Shown piece after piece: positions 1 to 5,793 of a DNA stretch of 5,793 nucleotides (positions are counted from its first letter, which is position 1; each line of letters starts with the position of its first letter). Location of the stretch: contig CANHUK010000130.1 in the NCBI GenBank assembly GCA_947463755.1, positions 1 through 5,793 on the forward strand. The letters are read 5' to 3'. Under the pieces are notes generated by a model, which was given only the letters and a program-made list of their open reading frames with translations, did not search any database and had not been told where the DNA came from. A program made the position numbers and the translations under genes. Source of the DNA: Chitinophagaceae bacterium. Lineage in GTDB: Bacteria; Bacteroidota; Bacteroidia; Chitinophagales; Chitinophagaceae.

Positions 1-1356
1 GATGGCGTGGCTGGGAAGTCGTTCGCCCTTGTCACCAAAAACATACATGGCCTGTTCCGGCTCGATGGTCACGAAGGACTCATCGATGGCATATTTATAG
101 TTGATGATCGAAGTTGTATCGAGTCCTAGATATCTCGCCATGAATCGATACACCGCCATGCGTTTATTGATGCCGAAGTCGTGTCGCTCTGCCGGGAGGT
201 GTACGTTATGGATGCGGTCTTCAGCTCCGTACATGCGGTACATACGCTGCAGGTAGGGAAGATCGTGTTCGGGCATGCGGTCGGTCCAGTCGCCGCCATC
301 GCTCACCACCAGCTGCGGACGCGGAGCGGCCAGCGCAGCGATCTCTACGTTGTTCGTACGGCCGCCGCAACTGTGGATATCGAGTCCGCTTTCGCAGGGA
401 CATCCGCCATAAAAATAGGAGGACAGGGAGACGACGGGGGCAGATGCCTTGATGCGCGGATCGATGGCCGCGACGAGCTCAGTGTGGCTGCCACCGCCCG
501 ATCCGCCGGTGATGGCCACGCGGGAAGTGTCGGCATCTGGCCGAGCGAGCAGGTGATCGAGGATGCGGATGCTGCCCAGCGCCTGAATGGCCATGGCGAG
601 GCTCCGGCGGTGGTCTTCGATTTTGAACTGCAGCAGCGATTCACCCCAGGCGAAGAGATCGTAACTGAAGGCCATGGCACCCATGCGTGCGAGTGTGGCG
701 CAGCGCAGTTGGCAGTCGGGGCGATATCGCTGCTTCTCCCAATGCCCATCGGGATTGAGGATGACGGGGATTAGTCCTTTATATTTTGAGGGACGATAGA
801 GCGAGCCATTGATCCATAATCCCGGCAGGATCTCGATCGCGAGATTCTCAACGGTGTAGCCATCGTAACGCCGGATCGGGGTGGTGATGACCGGATTCGC
901 GGGTCTTTCTGGCAGGACTGCCATTCCAAGTGCTTCTCGCAGGCATGGGATAAGCGTTGCCTTCCGTTGCTCCCATCCGTTGAGGTCCTGGTACAACCCG
1001 GCTATGCGATCCATCTCCGCCCATCCTTCGGTTACGCTCCACCGGTAGTATTCGTACGGACCGATCTTGTACTGACCTTCCTTTTCTTTTTTGGCTTTGA
1101 GCTCAAAAGGCCGAAGGATGTTATCCAGGGTTTCATCCGTACCCGGGCGATATTTCCACTCGGCATAGCTGACCATCTTCCCGGTGATCAGACTATCTGG
1201 GTATTTCAGGGTCAGTTTATATCTTTTCGACACATCGTTGAGCACTTCCTTCAACGGACGTTCGTAACGGGTATCGGAACTGGGCTGCGCCTGGAGGCTG
1301 GTCATGCCGGTGATGCACAGGCAAGCAAAAAGCACCCAAAAACATAAAGATTTCAT
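1..1356 (-). CDS. Exported STN-domain / alpha-beta hydrolase (acetylxylan esterase-like), 3' end cut by window edge
   Basis: The frame is open for 452 codons from the ATG at 1356 to the window edge without a stop. A hydrophobic N-terminal segment (residues 3-18) followed by SLQAQ suggests a signal peptide cleaved near A23; Cys12 and Cys14 leave a lipoprotein signal possible. Residues about 33-98 (PLKEVLNDVSKRY..., then DETLDNILRPFEL) resemble the STN/FecR-C-terminal-like fold of Bacteroidota surface proteins. Residues about 165-415 form an alpha/beta hydrolase: NPDGHW at 201-206, an ARMG...YDLFAWGES block at 223-240, nucleophile elbow GGSGGG with Ser286, a GGCPCESG loop at 317-324, SDGGDW with candidate acid Asp353 or Asp356, and ERHDFG with likely catalytic His392. 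This pattern fits acetylxylan esterase-like or prolyl-oligopeptidase-like esterases that deacylate carbohydrates outside the cytoplasm. Substrate is unproven. The remaining C-terminus is probably short. The gene is separated from the operon upstream by a repeat-filled gap and may have its own promoter. Confidence 0.85.
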   Translation of the reverse strand, partial: MKSLCFWVLFACLCITGMTSLQAQPSSDTRYERPLKEVLNDVSKRYKLTLKYPDSLITGKMVSYAEWKYRPGTDETLDNILRPFELKAKKEKEGQYKIGPYEYYRWSVTEGWAEMDRIAGLYQDLNGWEQRKATLIPCLREALGMAVLPERPANPVITTPIRRYDGYTVENLAIEILPGLWINGSLYRPSKYKGLIPVILNPDGHWEKQRYRPDCQLRCATLARMGAMAFSYDLFAWGESLLQFKIEDHRRSLAMAIQALGSIRILDHLLARPDADTSRVAITGGSGGGSHTELVAAIDPRIKASAPVVSLSSYFYGGCPCESGLDIHSCGGRTNNVEIAALAAPRPQLVVSDGGDWTDRMPEHDLPYLQRMYRMYGAEDRIHNVHLPAERHDFGINKRMAVYRFMARYLGLDTTSIINYKYAIDESFVTIEPEQAMYVFGDKGERLPSHAI

Positions 1357-1372
1357 TTTCAATGTATTAAAA

Positions 1373-1403
1373 AGAATTTACTGATTTTTTTCGATATTTC
1401 AAA
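1373..1403 (-). promoter_or_regulatory. Candidate Bacteroidota-type promoter for the esterase gene
   Basis: On the minus strand TTTG (1403-1400) is followed after 19 nt by TAAATTCT (1380-1373). This partly matches the Bacteroidota sigma-factor pattern of TTTG near -33 and TAnnTTTG near -7: the TAnnTT part fits and the final TG does not. The surroundings are markedly A/T-rich compared with the genes. The implied transcript would start only about 10 nt before the ATG at 1356, which is short, so this is a weak call. Confidence 0.28.
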
Positions 1404-1418
1404 ATGGCGCTTCCTGGT

Positions 1419-1431
1419 ATTGATTATCAAT
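1419..1431. promoter_or_regulatory. 13-bp palindrome, possible operator
   Basis: ATTGATTATCAAT is a perfect inverted repeat of 6 bp around one central base. It sits just upstream of the candidate -33 element of the esterase gene, between that promoter and the repeat array. The size and position would suit a dimeric regulator, but only one copy is seen and A/T-rich DNA yields such palindromes by chance. Confidence 0.22.
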
Positions 1432-1465
1432 TATTTATGTGGCTTTTGACCTGAGGGTACCCCGA

Positions 1466-1585
1466 CCCTTGGAGGGTTGCCGGCTCTTGGAGAGTTGACA
1501 GCTCTTGGAGAGTTGACCACTCTTGGAGAGTTGCCGGCTCTTGGAGAGTCCCCCCACTCTTGGAGAGTTGCCAGCTCTCCAAGAG
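1466..1585. repeat. Array of 18-bp palindromic-core repeats (six direct, one inverted)
   Basis: Direct units begin at 1466, 1484, 1502, 1520, 1538 and 1557. Four are exactly 18 bp apart and the fifth is 19 bp long. The core is CTCTTGGAGAG in five units and CCCTTGGAGGG in the first, followed by a 7-8 bp linker (TTGCCGG, TTGACAG, TTGACCA, TTGCCGG, TCCCCCCA, TTGCCAG). A seventh core at 1575-1585 is the exact reverse complement, CTCTCCAAGAG. Each core is itself a hairpin, with a 4-bp stem and TGG loop. The array fills the gap between the symporter stop and the esterase start. It could act on mRNA as a processing, stabilising or attenuating element, or be a degraded repeat family. No protein coding is inferred. 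Confidence 0.9.
1557..1585. repeat. Perfect 11-bp inverted repeat, possible 3' hairpin of the operon mRNA
   Basis: The last direct core (1557-1567) and the inverted core (1575-1585) are perfect reverse complements separated by TTGCCAG, so they can form an 11-bp stem with a 7-nt loop. It lies about 90 nt beyond the symporter stop in the direction of transcription. It may terminate, or protect the 3' end of, the operon transcript. No T-tract follows, so a standard intrinsic terminator is not supported. Confidence 0.55.
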
Positions 1586-1641
1586 CTGATGGCTCATTTA
1601 CACAGCTAGTGCAAGTAATCGGTTTACACCGGCTGCCAGCC

Positions 1642-1656
1642 AACCCTCCAAGGGTT
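1642..1656. repeat. Distal inverted copy of the array core (6-bp stem hairpin)
   Basis: AACCCTCCAAGGGTT forms a 6-bp stem with a 3-nt loop. Positions 1642-1655 are the exact reverse complement of 1465-1478, the outermost left copy of the array. It stands 17 nt after the symporter stop in the direction of transcription. The 56 bases between it and the inverted unit ending at 1585 contain only two weak hairpins, CGGT-TTAC-ACCG at 1620-1631 and GGCT-GCC-AGCC at 1631-1641, and no gene. Confidence 0.75.
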
Positions 1657-1673
1657 AGGTTTTAACACCTACA

Positions 1674-3200
1674 TCACCTACCCCGTCGGAACAGCAATCG
1701 ATCGTCGACGACTTCCTTTGGAAAGAACAAACTTGCCACATACCCTACCACGATCACCACCAAATGACTGTAAACACCCAGCATCAACTTGTGATGCCCG
1801 AAATTGTATTCGCCCATATCCAGCAGCAGACGGGGATGATCGATACCCAACGGCGTACTCGTCAGAAAGGCCCACGCTGTAAAGATGATGCATGCGATGA
1901 TCCCGATGTTCACGCCGCGGCGATTGGCACGGGGGACAAACACGCCCAGCAAGAATATCCCCACGATCCCGCCGGAGAAGATCGCATACACCGTGAAGAT
2001 GATGCCCAGCACGCCTTCGTTTCCCGCCAATAAATAAAGGGCCCCTACACCGACTGCGAGCACCCCTGAGATCCCTACGAACATCTTTCCGGCCATCAGG
2101 TACTCGCGATCCGGCCGGTCCTTTTTCCAGCTCCGATAATAATCTTCCAGACCCACCGCCGCAAGCGAGTTTAGATCAGCACTTAGGCTGCAGATCGCAG
2201 CAGAGATCAATGCCGCCACAATGAAACCCGCCACACCAACGGGTAATTGCGTCATGATGAAATGCGGAAAAACCGAAGCCGCTAATGACCCCTCCGGCAA
2301 TGGATGTGATTGGTAGAAGACAAAGAGCAACGTGCCTATGAACATGAAGGTCGCCCAGATCGGAACCGTGAGCGAAATACCCAGCATCGATGCCCGGATG
2401 GCGGATCGATCTGAATCGGCAGAGAGATAACGCTGCACCACCGTCTGATCCGTCCCATATTTCTGGATGGCATAAAAGGCGCCATTGATGATCATCACCC
2501 ATACTGTCAATTGATCGAAGCGAAGATCGTATGGACCAAAACCTGTACGCCCGAATGCTGTAGCAGTCTGCATCGCTGCATTCCATCCGCCCTCGATCGA
2601 TCCGATCAATACAAACAGACAAATGAAACCACTCGCGAATAACATGAAACCCTGAAATACATCGAGCCATACCACTGCCTGCATGCCTCCATATAAGTTG
2701 ACAATCACCAGCAAGCCCCCAACCACTGCCAGGATCAGGAATGGATCGAGTCCGGTCATGGTTGATATCGCCACCGAGATGAGGAACAACACCGTACCCA
2801 TGCCCGCAAACTGTCGAATGATGAACGAAGAGGAACTGTAATAGCGTGCGAACTTCCCGAAACGACGCTCGAAATATTCATAGGTGCTCAGACCGATGAC
2901 GCGTCGGAAGAGGGGCACAATGAACCATATCGAAAAAATAAGTATGATCGGCACCATCAACCCCTGCACCAGCAGGATCCAGTTTCCGGTATATCCCTGC
3001 TCCGGATAACCAAGAAATGTCACACTGCTGATCAAAGTAGATAACAACGACAACCCCAGCGCCCAGGAAGGAAAATGTCCCTTCGACAGAAAGTAATGCT
3101 CCGTCGTACGCTGACGCGATGCAAACCGCAGTCCCAGCCACAGCGTGATGCCAAGAACTACGATGATGATGAGATGATCGATGGCATGCAAATGATTCAT
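1674..3200 (-). CDS. Sodium:solute symporter (SSS/SLC5 family)
   Basis: A 508-residue inner-membrane protein expected to use the sodium gradient to import a small organic solute. About 13 hydrophobic helices can be placed by eye: near 7-25, 44-64, 74-97, 127-146, 152-172, 177-200, 232-246, 271-297, 319-347, 370-392, 397-422, 430-447 and 473-494, the usual LeuT-like layout of the family. Family motifs are visible: SSVTFLGYPEQGY at 58-70, GGMQAVVWLDVFQG at 171-184, KYGTDQTVVQRYL at 247-259, and a Ser/Ala-rich SAAICSLSADLNS at 333-345, where the second sodium site of SSS proteins normally lies. The ATG at 3200 gives a full-length protein. It starts 21 nt after the kinase stop, so it is probably the last gene of the operon. 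The substrate cannot be read from sequence; an acid sugar is inferred from the neighbours. Confidence 0.93.
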   Translation of the reverse strand: MNHLHAIDHLIIIVVLGITLWLGLRFASRQRTTEHYFLSKGHFPSWALGLSLLSTLISSVTFLGYPEQGYTGNWILLVQGLMVPIILIFSIWFIVPLFRRVIGLSTYEYFERRFGKFARYYSSSSFIIRQFAGMGTVLFLISVAISTMTGLDPFLILAVVGGLLVIVNLYGGMQAVVWLDVFQGFMLFASGFICLFVLIGSIEGGWNAAMQTATAFGRTGFGPYDLRFDQLTVWVMIINGAFYAIQKYGTDQTVVQRYLSADSDRSAIRASMLGISLTVPIWATFMFIGTLLFVFYQSHPLPEGSLAASVFPHFIMTQLPVGVAGFIVAALISAAICSLSADLNSLAAVGLEDYYRSWKKDRPDREYLMAGKMFVGISGVLAVGVGALYLLAGNEGVLGIIFTVYAIFSGGIVGIFLLGVFVPRANRRGVNIGIIACIIFTAWAFLTSTPLGIDHPRLLLDMGEYNFGHHKLMLGVYSHLVVIVVGYVASLFFPKEVVDDRLLFRRGR

Positions 3201-3221
3201 ATGGCAAACTGTATCATGAGG

Positions 3222-4349
3222 TCAGGCAAACAATTCAATGATGGATGCAGGTAGCGGGTAACTGCCGGGCTTCACGGTCACGTATGAACGCAGCGTGTCG
3301 AGTCGGACCACGCCGCGTGTCCATACTCCGACCGGACGGGTAGATCGAATATTCATTCGATCCAGGATGGCCTGTGCTGTGGAACCTCCTTCTATGAATA
3401 TTTCAGCAGGCATTCGCGCAGTACAAATGGCATCGACCAGCACCGCCATCTGCCTGCGCAGGAGCATAGGATCCGCCGCATCGCGGAAAGCCTCATGGTC
3501 AAATCCGACGAATAGCATTTGTCGTTCCATGAGGATTTCTACAGCCTTTTGTACCCAGGGTATATTCGATTCCAATCCTGACATGATCATCGATGGCGTG
3601 ATCAGCATGGCCGTACCATTGGACATAGCTGCCTGACGGACCGGATGCGCTTCGTCTCCGAAGGCCGTTCCCTTAACAAATATCAATGGCCTTGAAGGAA
3701 GCAGCTGACCAACGCTTACGGCTACCCTAAATGTATTGAGCAATGCTGAAAAGAAATCACCTCCGCCTGCCGGGATCTGATCCTCTGTCCACCTGCCGGC
3801 CCATATATTCATTTCAGAAGATGAACCTACATTGCCGATCTTGATGCCCATTGATGGAAGTGCATCTTCAAGGCCAATAGAAACCGCACCGGCGGCCGAG
3901 AGGATCTCCGTAACATCCGAATTTTTCGCCGGAAATTCCGGATCGCGCGCGAACGGCGTATCAGCCAGCGGCACACCATTTACCAGATACTGACCGGCGA
4001 TGATCGTCCGTCCCAGTGATGGATTGGCAGGGATCAATAACGCACTTTGCAATCCTGACATCTCCATCTGCAAGGCCAGTTCCTCCCGCACATGACCCCG
4101 CAACAGGGAATCCGTCTTTTTAAATATGAACCGGGGATGAAGCGACTGCAACCATCGCAGGGAAGTCTCCGTAATGCGAAGCGCATCTTCCAGCGGCTTG
4201 GAACGTGCATCGGTCGATACAATGATGAGATCCGCAGAAGGCCTGACATCCCCTGGTCCCGTGTGCATGGAGACAGTCAACCCGTAGCGGAGGGCGATGC
4301 CTGCGATCTCGGCGGCACCTGTGAGGTCGTCTGCAATGACAGCAATCAT
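3222..4349 (-). CDS. DUF1537 four-carbon acid sugar kinase (D-threonate/D-erythronate kinase-like)
   Basis: A 375-residue cytoplasmic kinase expected to phosphorylate a four-carbon sugar acid at O4 using ATP. The N-terminal DUF1537 substrate domain shows IADDLTGA at 5-12, STDARS at 45-50, KKTDSLLRG at 77-85 and an IPANPSLGRT...GVPLADTPFARDP block at 107-137, all hallmarks of the family. The C-terminal nucleotide-binding domain shows FIEGGSTAQAI at 318-328 and GVWTRGVVRL at 341-350. It ends in KPGSYPLP (360-367) where many relatives have a glycine-rich K-S/P-G-x-F-G type motif. Members such as DtnK, DenK and OtnK are mostly somewhat longer. The start ATG overlaps the stop of the PdxA-like gene by one base (TGATG), suggesting translational coupling. 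Family assignment is firm; choice among threonate, erythronate or oxo-tetronate is inferred from the PdxA partner and favours a DtnK/DenK-like role. Confidence 0.92.
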   Translation of the reverse strand: MIAVIADDLTGAAEIAGIALRYGLTVSMHTGPGDVRPSADLIIVSTDARSKPLEDALRITETSLRWLQSLHPRFIFKKTDSLLRGHVREELALQMEMSGLQSALLIPANPSLGRTIIAGQYLVNGVPLADTPFARDPEFPAKNSDVTEILSAAGAVSIGLEDALPSMGIKIGNVGSSSEMNIWAGRWTEDQIPAGGGDFFSALLNTFRVAVSVGQLLPSRPLIFVKGTAFGDEAHPVRQAAMSNGTAMLITPSMIMSGLESNIPWVQKAVEILMERQMLFVGFDHEAFRDAADPMLLRRQMAVLVDAICTARMPAEIFIEGGSTAQAILDRMNIRSTRPVGVWTRGVVRLDTLRSYVTVKPGSYPLPASIIELFA

Positions 4350-5395
4350 CAGCGGTGGTTATGCAGTTGAACGGCGCTCTGAATGGCTAAGACCATCGCA
4401 TCGGCACTGGCAATGCCTCGACCCGCGATCTCGAAAGCTGTACCATGATCTACCGAAGTACGGATGATCGGTAAACCGAGGGTTATGTTTACGCCCTTCA
4501 CACTATCCATCTGCTGCTTCTCGGCATTCCACCTGAAGCCCGCGAGTTTGAAAGGGATATGCCCCTGATCATGATACATGGCCACCACTCCGCCGTAAGC
4601 ACCCGTCGCGGCCTTTGCGAACATCGTGTCTGGGGGTATCGGACCTTCAACATCATATCCGAGTGCACGTGCCGCTTCGATCGCAGGAAGGATCTCTTCT
4701 TCTTCCTCCGTGCCAAACAGTCCGTTATCACCCGCATGTGGATTCAATCCGGCCACTCCGATCTTCATATTTATTTTCCCGAGTCTGCGCAACCCGTCAG
4801 CCAGTAATTCAATGACCTGAACGATGCGATCCTTCTTCACCAGATCGCAGGCCTGCCTGAGAGATACATGAGTACTGACATGGATCACATTGATATGATC
4901 TTCTACCAGCAGCATCGCATATTTCCGGGTGCCCGTGAAATGCGCATAAATTTCTGTGTGACCCGCGAAATGATGCCCCGCTTCATTGATGGATTTTTTA
5001 TTGATGGGCCCCGTAACCGTGCCCTCTACCTCCCCAGCCATCGCCAGTTCAATCGCCTTACGGACCGCCTGAAAGGACGCCTCTCCGCAAGTCGCATTGA
5101 TCATTCCAAATGGGATATCCTGCCCGTTCATGATGCCCAGGTCGAAGACATCGATCTGTCCGGACTCGAATGCTGCATCATCTATTCGGTGAATGGCATG
5201 AACTGATGCGGGAAGTCCGAGCCTTTCAATGATATCGCGGATGACGGAGGCATCGCCGATCAAGACTGGCCGACAGATGGATGTCACCGCCGGATCTAAC
5301 AATGCCTTCACGGCGATCTCAGGTCCGATGCCGGCAGGATCACCCATGGTGACGGCCAGACGAGGCAGGGAAGAATTCTTTGAATCAACACGCAT
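4349..5395 (-). CDS. pdxA2: PdxA-family dehydrogenase, probably PdxA2 (4-phospho-D-threonate/erythronate 3-dehydrogenase)
   Basis: A 348-residue NAD-dependent, divalent-metal-dependent dehydrogenase of the PdxA family. Visible motifs are MGDPAGIGPEI at 17-27, TGPINKKSI at 128-136, GHTEIYAHFTG at 145-155, and the three metal-ligand histidines corresponding to E. coli PdxA His166, His211 and His266, here His176 (STHVSL), His220 (GLNPHAGD) and His275 (MYHDQGH). NITLGLP and RTSVDHGTAFEIAGRG follow. There is an insertion of about 11 residues after GF (residues 288-300). Because a DUF1537 kinase follows with a 1-nt overlap, the likely reaction is oxidation of its product to a 3-keto acid that loses CO2 to give dihydroxyacetone phosphate, rather than vitamin B6 synthesis. 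ATG at 5395 is preferred over an in-frame TTG at 5404, as it is the standard codon, leaves a 21-nt gap to the previous stop and loses only three residues. The PdxA family is certain; the PdxA2 role rests on context. Confidence 0.9.
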   Translation of the reverse strand: MRVDSKNSSLPRLAVTMGDPAGIGPEIAVKALLDPAVTSICRPVLIGDASVIRDIIERLGLPASVHAIHRIDDAAFESGQIDVFDLGIMNGQDIPFGMINATCGEASFQAVRKAIELAMAGEVEGTVTGPINKKSINEAGHHFAGHTEIYAHFTGTRKYAMLLVEDHINVIHVSTHVSLRQACDLVKKDRIVQVIELLADGLRRLGKINMKIGVAGLNPHAGDNGLFGTEEEEEILPAIEAARALGYDVEGPIPPDTMFAKAATGAYGGVVAMYHDQGHIPFKLAGFRWNAEKQQMDSVKGVNITLGLPIIRTSVDHGTAFEIAGRGIASADAMVLAIQSAVQLHNHR

Positions 5396-5416
5396 TTCGA
5401 TCAATACTTATATTTA

Positions 5417-5793
5417 TCATCTAATCATACCCGGGATCGATGAGGCAGGATCGCGCAACATCCGATCAAATTCAATACAAATACTTTGCATTTCCAAGGG
5501 ATCTGCTGCACTCAACGGCGGCATCATCATCCGGCCGCAAAGTCCGCAGTGATGCATCAGCGATTTCAATACGGCGAGACTTTCGCCAAGCGTTCTGCCG
5601 GATTGATAGACCGCCCCATAGACGTCACTCAGCTTCTGCATGTCCTGCGCACCGGACAAATCTCCTGACGCGATGCATTCCATCATATGCCTATAGATCC
5701 CAGGTACCAGATTTCCGGTGCTCGGAATGATGCCATCGCCACCCGCTGCCAATGCATCTGCCGATCGGGCGGCCCATCCGAGGAGATAACTGA
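5417..5793 (-). CDS. DHDPS/NAL (DapA/NanA) superfamily aldolase or lyase, C-terminal fragment
   Basis: The last 124 complete codons of a gene whose start lies beyond the right edge. The frame stays open to 5793 and ends with MIR and TGA at 5419-5417. The fragment opens with SYLLGWAARSADALAAGGDGI and IPSTGN (fragment residues 22-27). This matches the last barrel strand of dihydrodipicolinate synthase/N-acetylneuraminate lyase proteins, where a GxDG-I-S/P-x-x-GN pattern is conserved. The helical C-terminal region follows, with GDLSGAQDMQ, an LAVLKSLMHHCGLCG segment and MMPPLSAADPLE resembling the RpPl.pLs stretch. The Schiff-base lysine and catalytic tyrosine would be upstream and cannot be checked. 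These class I enzymes cleave or dehydrate 2-keto acids. Its operon place suggests sugar-acid catabolism rather than lysine synthesis, but the reaction is unknown. Confidence 0.88.
   Translation of the reverse strand, partial: SYLLGWAARSADALAAGGDGIIPSTGNLVPGIYRHMMECIASGDLSGAQDMQKLSDVYGAVYQSGRTLGESLAVLKSLMHHCGLCGRMMMPPLSAADPLEMQSICIEFDRMLRDPASSIPGMIR

Noticed and set aside
181..774. 197-codon plus-strand open frame
   Set aside because: It lies wholly opposite the esterase gene, whose motifs and uninterrupted 452-codon frame are convincing; the plus-strand product has no recognisable features.
1466..1585. CRISPR array
   Set aside because: Units are only 18 bp with 7-8 bp linkers that resemble one another. 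There are no unique spacers of normal length and no cas genes, and one unit is inverted.
1431..1643. Open frame on the minus strand with a repeating six-residue pattern (NSPRA-type)
   Set aside because: The 18-bp repeat is a multiple of three, so frames through it stay open and look repetitive on both strands. The frame has no family resemblance and its content is the hairpin repeat itself.
1477..1665. Open frame on the plus strand with an ALGEL repeat
   Set aside because: Same cause: translation of the 18-bp array. Frames open on both strands over the same DNA with no sign of coding selection.
4349..5395. Housekeeping pdxA for pyridoxal phosphate synthesis
   Set aside because: No other vitamin B6 genes are seen, and the coupling to a DUF1537 kinase is the recognised context of catabolic PdxA2. 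Biosynthetic function is not excluded by sequence alone.
4349..5404. TTG start at 5404 for the PdxA-like gene
   Set aside because: An in-frame ATG three codons later (5395) still leaves the whole conserved region intact, so the extra three residues are not needed.
5417..5752. Short complete gene starting at TTG 5752
   Set aside because: The same frame is open to the right edge, and the conserved residues before 5752 match the DHDPS/NAL family, so this is the tail of a longer gene.
5417..5793. dapA of lysine biosynthesis
   Set aside because: The neighbours are all sugar-acid or transport genes, and the visible fragment cannot distinguish DapA from other members of the superfamily.

Overview
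The window looks like accessory carbohydrate-catabolism DNA from a member of the Bacteroidota, possibly a Chitinophaga-like lineage. This is inferred from protein style: an STN-like domain fused to a secreted hydrolase, start codons without clear Shine-Dalgarno sequences, and A/T-rich leaders in DNA of moderate GC. No 16S or other marker gene is present, so the taxonomy is tentative. All supported genes lie on the minus strand and read from right to left.

Right part (5793 to 1674): four genes are packed as an apparent operon. In transcription order they are the C-terminal end of a DapA/NanA-type (DHDPS/NAL superfamily) aldolase or lyase, a PdxA-family dehydrogenase, a DUF1537 four-carbon acid sugar kinase, and a 13-helix sodium:solute symporter. 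The gaps are 21 nt, a 1-nt TGATG overlap, and 21 nt. A PdxA paralogue next to a DUF1537 kinase is the established signature of four-carbon sugar acid catabolism, in which D-threonate or D-erythronate is phosphorylated at C4 and then oxidised with decarboxylation to dihydroxyacetone phosphate. The adjacent symporter probably imports the acid or a precursor. The aldolase-family enzyme has no fixed place in the known pathway and suggests that a larger keto-acid is cleaved or processed first.

Middle (1357 to 1673): this 317-nt gap holds an array of short palindromic repeats. Six direct units of 18-19 bp are followed by an inverted unit, and further right stands a distal inverted copy. Each core can fold into a tiny hairpin, and the outermost copies carry a paired C/G substitution that preserves the stem. 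Left of the array are a 13-bp palindrome and a weak Bacteroidota-style promoter in front of the next gene.

Left part (1356 to 1): a long open gene runs off the window edge. It encodes an exported alpha/beta hydrolase of the acetylxylan-esterase-like kind, with an N-terminal STN-like domain. It may release acyl groups from plant polysaccharides or sugar acids that feed the operon, but that link is inference.

The most interesting points are the hairpin array with compensatory changes, the combination of lyase, PdxA2, kinase and symporter, and the STN-esterase fusion.
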